A stretch of DNA of 64,000 nt from JASMTM01 sp046483075 (GTDB lineage Bacteria; Thermotogota; Thermotogae; Petrotogales; Kosmotogaceae). Positions 59,968-64,000 of this stretch are shown here, piece after piece. The position numbers were made by a program, and so were the translations under genes. How positions within the stretch are numbered: the stretch's first letter is position 1; each line of letters begins with the position of its first letter. The stretch lies in the NCBI GenBank assembly GCA_046483075.1, contig JAWODV010000066.1:1-64000 (forward strand), in the 5' to 3' direction. Below the pieces are notes generated by a model. That model made no database searches. It saw only the letters and a program-made list of their open reading frames with translations, and had not been told where the DNA came from.

Positions 59968-60900
59968 ATGGCAAAGAAAAAACGTTATTTTATCTACAGA
60001 ATCTTAAGGACGATAATAACCGCTTTCGGTGTAACATTAATAGCATTTCTAATACTTCACTTAACTCCTGGCGATCCTGTAAAAATAATGCTTGGGCCCT
60101 ATGCTACAGAAGAAAATGTAGCGGCATTAAGAGCAAAATATAAACTTGATCAACCACTACATATACAATATATAAGCTGGATAAGCAATGTTATTAAAGG
60201 CGATTTTGGAACTTCCATAAGATACGATCAACCCGTTAGTGAATTGATTGCTTCCCGGGCAGGACCTACACTGGTTCTTACAGCTACAGGATTATTAATA
60301 GCTGTGGTTTTTGGAGTGCTTCTTGGTGTAATGGCAGCGCTAAAACGCAATTCTATCCTCGATTATTTCTCAACATTCCAGGCAATGTTCTGGATATCCA
60401 TACCAGCATTTTGGCTGGGAATATTGCTGCTGTATATATTCGGTTTGAGAATGCGACTGGTACCCATTGGCGGAATGGTTGGCATTACTTCATTGATATT
60501 GCCTGCATTAACTCTAGGATTAAGACAGGAAGCCTGGTTTGCGAGACCCATGAGAGCAGAAATGCTTGAAGTCCTAAACCAGGATTACATAAAAACAGCA
60601 AAAGCAAAGGGACTTAAGTACGGTTATGTGATATGGAAGCATGCAATGAGAAACGCCCTGATACCTATTATTACTATGCTTGCTTTAAGATTGCCCTGGA
60701 TAATTGGTGGTTCAGTAGTGGTCGAAGTAGTTTTTTCTTGGGGCGGACTTGGCAGTTTACTTGTAAATAGTGTTCTTGCCAGAGATTATCCTGTTGTTCA
60801 ATCAATACTTTTACTTATAGCTATTCTTGTGGTGTTAGCAAATCTAGCTGCGGATCTTTTATATGCGGTTATCGATCCCAGAATAAGGACAGAAGGTTAG
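59968..60900 (+). CDS. Peptide ABC transporter permease, DppB type
   Basis: ATG 59968 has GTGAGGG 5 bp upstream. The 310-residue protein begins KRYFIYRILRTIITAFGVTLIAFLILHLTPGDP, here RTIITAFGVTLIAFLILHLT and PGDPVKIMLGPYATEEN, and has the EAA-like loop LNQDYIKTAKAKGLKYGYVIWKHAMRNALIP, here DYIKTAKAKGLKYG and WKHAMRNALIPIITM. It is one of the two permeases of an oligopeptide or glycoside importer. Dpp/Opp-type systems of Thermotogae also carry sugars, so the substrate is open. It starts the last operon in the window. Confidence 0.93.
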   Translation: MAKKKRYFIYRILRTIITAFGVTLIAFLILHLTPGDPVKIMLGPYATEENVAALRAKYKLDQPLHIQYISWISNVIKGDFGTSIRYDQPVSELIASRAGPTLVLTATGLLIAVVFGVLLGVMAALKRNSILDYFSTFQAMFWISIPAFWLGILLLYIFGLRMRLVPIGGMVGITSLILPALTLGLRQEAWFARPMRAEMLEVLNQDYIKTAKAKGLKYGYVIWKHAMRNALIPIITMLALRLPWIIGGSVVVEVVFSWGGLGSLLVNSVLARDYPVVQSILLLIAILVVLANLAADLLYAVIDPRIRTEG

Positions 60901-60904
60901 TAAT

Positions 60905-61813
60905 ATGGAAGATAAAGAACTTTCCTATGAAAACGTAAAAAACGAAATAAATAAGTTAAAAAGAAGTAGAAGCAGCCAGCTTTCTCTTGTTTGGTCAAGG
61001 TTTAAGAAAAACAGATTGGCACTAGTTGGTTTTATTATTGTAAGTATAGTTATATTCATAGCTATCTTTGCTCCAGTGCTTACTCCATACGATCCGTTCG
61101 ACACAGATCCCTTTTATCGTTTGAAACCCCCTTCATGGGAACACTGGATTGGTACCGATGCCATGGGTAGAGACGTTCTCACAAGATTGTTCTATGGCGC
61201 TCGAATTGCTCTGATGATAGGTGTACTTATCATCCTCTTTGAAGGTGCAATAGGCATAATTCTTGGAATTATTTCTGGATTTTTCGGAGGATTTGTGGAC
61301 GTAATAATTATGAGGGTCGTGGATGTACTCAGGTCCTTCCCGGTTATTATACTTGCAATGGCTATCGCAGGCATAATGGGACAGGGCATATATAACGTAG
61401 TGATTGCCCTAGGGTTGGTTGGCTGGACTACATATGCAAGAATGGTTCGCAGTAAAATCTTAACCATAAAGAACTCTGACTATGTTGAAGCTGCTTATTC
61501 CATTGGAGAATCAAGATTCTCAGTTGTGCTTAGATATATTATGCCAAATGCAATACCAACGGCAATCATAATGATTTGCATAATGATGCCCACAGCACTT
61601 ATAGCAAGTGCTACCCTTAGTTTTCTCGGGGTAGGTGTTCAACCACCTACACCCTCCTGGGGATCAATGATTTCAGCGGGAAGAGATTATCTAATAATGG
61701 CTCCATGGATTTCAACATCAGCCGGAATATTTATAATGGTAACAGTACTCGGGTTTAACTTCATAGGAGATGGTTTACGAGATGCCCTTGATCCAACAAC
61801 AAAGCGAAACTAA
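60905..61813 (+). CDS. Peptide ABC transporter permease, DppC type
   Basis: This 302-residue protein has an N-terminal cytoplasmic part, then NRLALVGFIIVSIVIFIAIF, the TDAMGRDVLTRLFYGARIAL motif near residue 78, and a C-terminal EAA loop DYVEAAYSIGESRFSVVLRY (about residues 193-212). LSFLGVGVQPPTPSWGSMIS is the typical DppC ending block. It pairs with the DppB-type subunit, 4 bp upstream. The next gene starts 13 bp further on. Confidence 0.93.
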   Translation: MEDKELSYENVKNEINKLKRSRSSQLSLVWSRFKKNRLALVGFIIVSIVIFIAIFAPVLTPYDPFDTDPFYRLKPPSWEHWIGTDAMGRDVLTRLFYGARIALMIGVLIILFEGAIGIILGIISGFFGGFVDVIIMRVVDVLRSFPVIILAMAIAGIMGQGIYNVVIALGLVGWTTYARMVRSKILTIKNSDYVEAAYSIGESRFSVVLRYIMPNAIPTAIIMICIMMPTALIASATLSFLGVGVQPPTPSWGSMISAGRDYLIMAPWISTSAGIFIMVTVLGFNFIGDGLRDALDPTTKRN

Positions 61814-61826
61814 AGGGGATAGTACA

Positions 61827-62789
61827 ATGAACAATTTAATTGAAATTAAAAATCTGGTTGTCTCCTTCGATACTGAAGAAGGAAAGGTTGAAGCGCTTGA
61901 CGGCGTGGAATTTCAGGTCGAAGAAGGGACAATTCACGGATTAATTGGAGAAACCGGCTGCGGAAAAAGTATTACAGGAATGTCGATAATGGGATTGCTT
62001 GATACCAACGCCCTTATCGAAAACGGAGAAATTATATTCAAAGAAAAAAATATCTTAAAATACAGCGAAAAACGTCTTCAAAGAGAAATTAGAGGAAATG
62101 AAATAGCCATGATATTTCAAGATCCGGCTTCATCATTAAATCCTGTTTTTACCATTAAAAATCAAATGGCAGAAGTTATTAGAATGTATCAAAAGGCAGG
62201 AAAAAAGGGGATATTAAAAAGAGTCATGGAAGAGCTTTCCAGGGTAAAACTCCCTGACGTTGATTCGTTGATCTACAAATATCCACATCAGTTGTCTGGA
62301 GGCATGAAACAAAGAGTAATGATAGCCATGATGCTTTCGTGTAATCCGTCACTACTCATAGCTGATGAACCTACAACCGCTCTTGATGTTTCAATCCAGG
62401 CACAATTCTTGAAGATATTAAACGATTTAAGACAGGAAATGAATATGACAATGTTATACATTACACATAATCTCGCAGTCATAAGTGAAATTTGTGACCG
62501 AGTCTCTGTTATGTATGCAGGAAGAATTGTTGAAACCGCTCCTGTTAGATTATTATTCAAGTACGCGCAGCATCCATACACCTACAAACTAATCCATTCA
62601 GTGCTGGGAGTGGAAAATAAACTTGATGATCTTGAAGAGATTCCGGGATCCGTTCCAAGATTAATAAATCCTCCAAAGGGATGCAGATTTCATCCAAGAT
62701 GTGAGGAAGCCAAAGAAATTTGTAGTAAGGAAGTACCAGTACTGAAAAAAATTGGAGAAAATCATTTTGTAGCCTGTCATGAAAGGTAA
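61827..62789 (+). CDS. Peptide ABC transporter ATP-binding protein, DppD type
   Basis: ATG 61827 has AAAGGGGA upstream. The 320-residue ATPase has Walker A GLIGETGCGKSITGMSIMGL, the Q-loop region MIFQDPASSLNPVF, signature HQLSGGMKQRVMIAMML, Walker B LLIADEPTTALDV, and an H-loop YITHNLAVI. The C-terminal oligopeptide domain has PPKGCRFHPRCEEAKEIC with the cysteines that hold a 4Fe-4S cluster in this family. It energises uptake with the next gene product. Confidence 0.94.
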   Translation: MNNLIEIKNLVVSFDTEEGKVEALDGVEFQVEEGTIHGLIGETGCGKSITGMSIMGLLDTNALIENGEIIFKEKNILKYSEKRLQREIRGNEIAMIFQDPASSLNPVFTIKNQMAEVIRMYQKAGKKGILKRVMEELSRVKLPDVDSLIYKYPHQLSGGMKQRVMIAMMLSCNPSLLIADEPTTALDVSIQAQFLKILNDLRQEMNMTMLYITHNLAVISEICDRVSVMYAGRIVETAPVRLLFKYAQHPYTYKLIHSVLGVENKLDDLEEIPGSVPRLINPPKGCRFHPRCEEAKEICSKEVPVLKKIGENHFVACHER

Positions 62790-62792
62790 CCT

Positions 62793-63740
62793 ATGAAAGA
62801 TAAACTGTTGAAAATAAAAAACCTAAAAAAGCATTTTGAAAGCCCCAGAGGAGCCGTCAGGGCTGTAGATGGTGTTTCTTTCGATATCTATAAAGGTGAA
62901 ACCTTTGGTCTGGTTGGCGAATCAGGTTGTGGTAAATCAACATTGATTAGAACAATATTGCGTTTACTGGTGCCCACCTCAGGGAGTATTTATTTAAAGG
63001 ATAAAGATATTTCAGATATTCCTAAAAAGTACACTATGTTTCTTAGAAAGCAGATGAGTCTGGTCTTTCAAAATCCACATTCATCGCTAAATCCTCGAAT
63101 GACTGTTTATGACACCTTATCAAGGCCTTTTTTAATACACAAAATTACAAAAAATAGGGAAGATACAACGGTAGAAATTGTAAAAGTTTTAAAGACAATG
63201 GGATTGCAAGCCGAACACATGATTAGATTTCCTCATGAGTTAAGTGGTGGACAAAAACAAAGAATTGCTGTTGCCCGTGCTTTGGCGGTAGAGCCTGAAG
63301 TCGTTTTTCTGGACGAACCAACATCAGCACTGGATGTTTCGGTTCAGACAAAAATCCTAAAGTTACTCAATAAAGCAAAAAAAGAAAGAAATCTGACATA
63401 TTTTTATATTTCTCACGACATCAATCTCATAAGGGTTGTTTCTGACAGAATAGGTGTTATGTATTTGGGCAAGATAGTAGAAATTGGTGATGTATCAAAG
63501 GTTTACAATAAACCACTTCATCCATATACTGTTGGACTTTTTAAATCTGTTCCTGAACCTGATCCTGACAAAAAAATTACTGAGATTCCACTGGTTGGAG
63601 AAGTCCCAAGCCCCATTAATCCGCCTGAAGGATGTAGATTCCATCCAAGATGTCCTCACGCCTTTGATAAGTGTCGTGAAATAGAACCTGAACTAAAGCC
63701 ATGTGAAGATGAACGTTTGGTAGCGTGCCATTTATATTGA
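62793..63740 (+). CDS. Peptide ABC transporter ATP-binding protein, DppF type
   Basis: This 315-residue ATPase has Walker A GLVGESGCGKSTLIRTILRLL, cut here as GESGCGKSTLIRTIL, then SLVFQNPHSSLNPRMTV, signature HELSGGQKQRIAVARAL, Walker B VVFLDEPTSALDVSVQ and YISHDINLIR. The tail PPEGCRFHPRCPHAFDKC is the usual oligopeptide-type end. It starts 3 bp after the DppD gene. The two form the ATPase pair. Confidence 0.94.
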   Translation: MKDKLLKIKNLKKHFESPRGAVRAVDGVSFDIYKGETFGLVGESGCGKSTLIRTILRLLVPTSGSIYLKDKDISDIPKKYTMFLRKQMSLVFQNPHSSLNPRMTVYDTLSRPFLIHKITKNREDTTVEIVKVLKTMGLQAEHMIRFPHELSGGQKQRIAVARALAVEPEVVFLDEPTSALDVSVQTKILKLLNKAKKERNLTYFYISHDINLIRVVSDRIGVMYLGKIVEIGDVSKVYNKPLHPYTVGLFKSVPEPDPDKKITEIPLVGEVPSPINPPEGCRFHPRCPHAFDKCREIEPELKPCEDERLVACHLY

Positions 63741-63765
63741 TTATCACCTTTAAAGGAGGGGTATT

Positions 63766-64000
63766 ATGAAAAGAGTACGTGCACTATTTGTACTGATGAT
63801 GGTTCTTTTGGTAGCTGGTTTTGCTTTTGCAGGTAAAGCCGAAGATAAGGCTATTATTGCAATGCAGACTGAACCATCAAAATTAAATCCCATTACTTAC
63901 CAGGACACGGAAACTGATTTTGTTCTATCTTCTATCTGTGACCCACTTATTGAACTTACAGCGCAGGGAGACTACACTGCAGAAGGAGCAGTAATTGAAA
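63766..64000 (+). CDS. Peptide ABC transporter substrate-binding protein, N-terminal part (cut by window edge)
   Basis: ATG 63766 has AAAGGAGGGG 5 bp upstream. About 78 residues are visible: a signal peptide (KRVRALFVLMMVLLVAGFAFA), then AIIAMQTEPSKLNPITYQDT and SSICDPLIELTAQGDYT, the typical start of family 5 extracellular binding proteins. The rest lies outside the window. It is the fifth gene of the Dpp-type operon and determines its substrate, which cannot be told here. Confidence 0.9.
   Translation, partial: MKRVRALFVLMMVLLVAGFAFAGKAEDKAIIAMQTEPSKLNPITYQDTETDFVLSSICDPLIELTAQGDYTAEGAVIE

Noticed and set aside
59910..60143. Plus-strand frame of 77 codons overlapping the first Dpp gene
   Set aside because: It is out of frame with a clear permease and has no ribosome site of its own.

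Overview
The window reads as a chromosome segment of an anaerobic, probably thermophilic bacterium. My best guess is Thermotogota, near Kosmotoga or Mesotoga. This rests on low GC, strong GGAGG ribosome sites, frequent TTG and GTG starts, an archaeal-type Mrp-Mbh hydrogenase beside sugar and peptide ABC importers, and a complete lysine-fermentation cluster. No rRNA, tRNA or CRISPR array was seen, so the assignment is an inference.

Layout. 1-278 is the end of an IS21-type istB gene. 927-7718 is a LacI-controlled carbohydrate operon: binding protein, two permeases, regulator, a secreted DUF4185-like protein and a DUF2961/GH172-like glycosidase. It starts behind a 30-bp perfect palindromic operator and ends in a clear terminator. 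7866-14271 (minus strand) is an IclR/TRAP-transporter operon with a DapA-family aldolase and an L-fucose/D-arabinose isomerase. 14670-15113 is a lone CGGC-domain protein.

15355-24132 is the lysine fermentation operon: kal, kce, kdd, kamA, a MaoC-like hydratase, kamB, kamC, kamD, kamE. It carries lysine through beta-lysine and 3,5-diaminohexanoate to 3-aminobutyryl-CoA and crotonyl-CoA. KamB and KamC are the putative repair pair for the B12-dependent mutase. It converges on a frameshifted D-serine ammonia-lyase gene (24135-25429).

25577-42236 is mixed housekeeping and envelope content: a diacylglycerol-kinase-like protein, a PspC/toastrack pair, a surface-polysaccharide operon, corA with an unusual leader holding two tiny proline-containing ORFs, an rRNA methyltransferase, an AAC(3)-family acetyltransferase, a GntR-regulated ABC exporter, a peroxiredoxin, and a xylose operon (ROK regulator plus xylA).

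42800-59816 is the highlight. A zinc-ribbon gene leads into a run of 21 mostly overlapping genes. These encode an NAD(P)H/flavin and iron-sulfur module, a group 4 [NiFe]-hydrogenase core, a full Mrp-like cation antiporter module, a maturation protease and HypF, C, D and E. The arrangement implies an ion-translocating hydrogenase linked to NAD(P)H rather than only to ferredoxin. 59968-64000 starts a peptide (Dpp/Opp-type) ABC operon that runs off the right edge.
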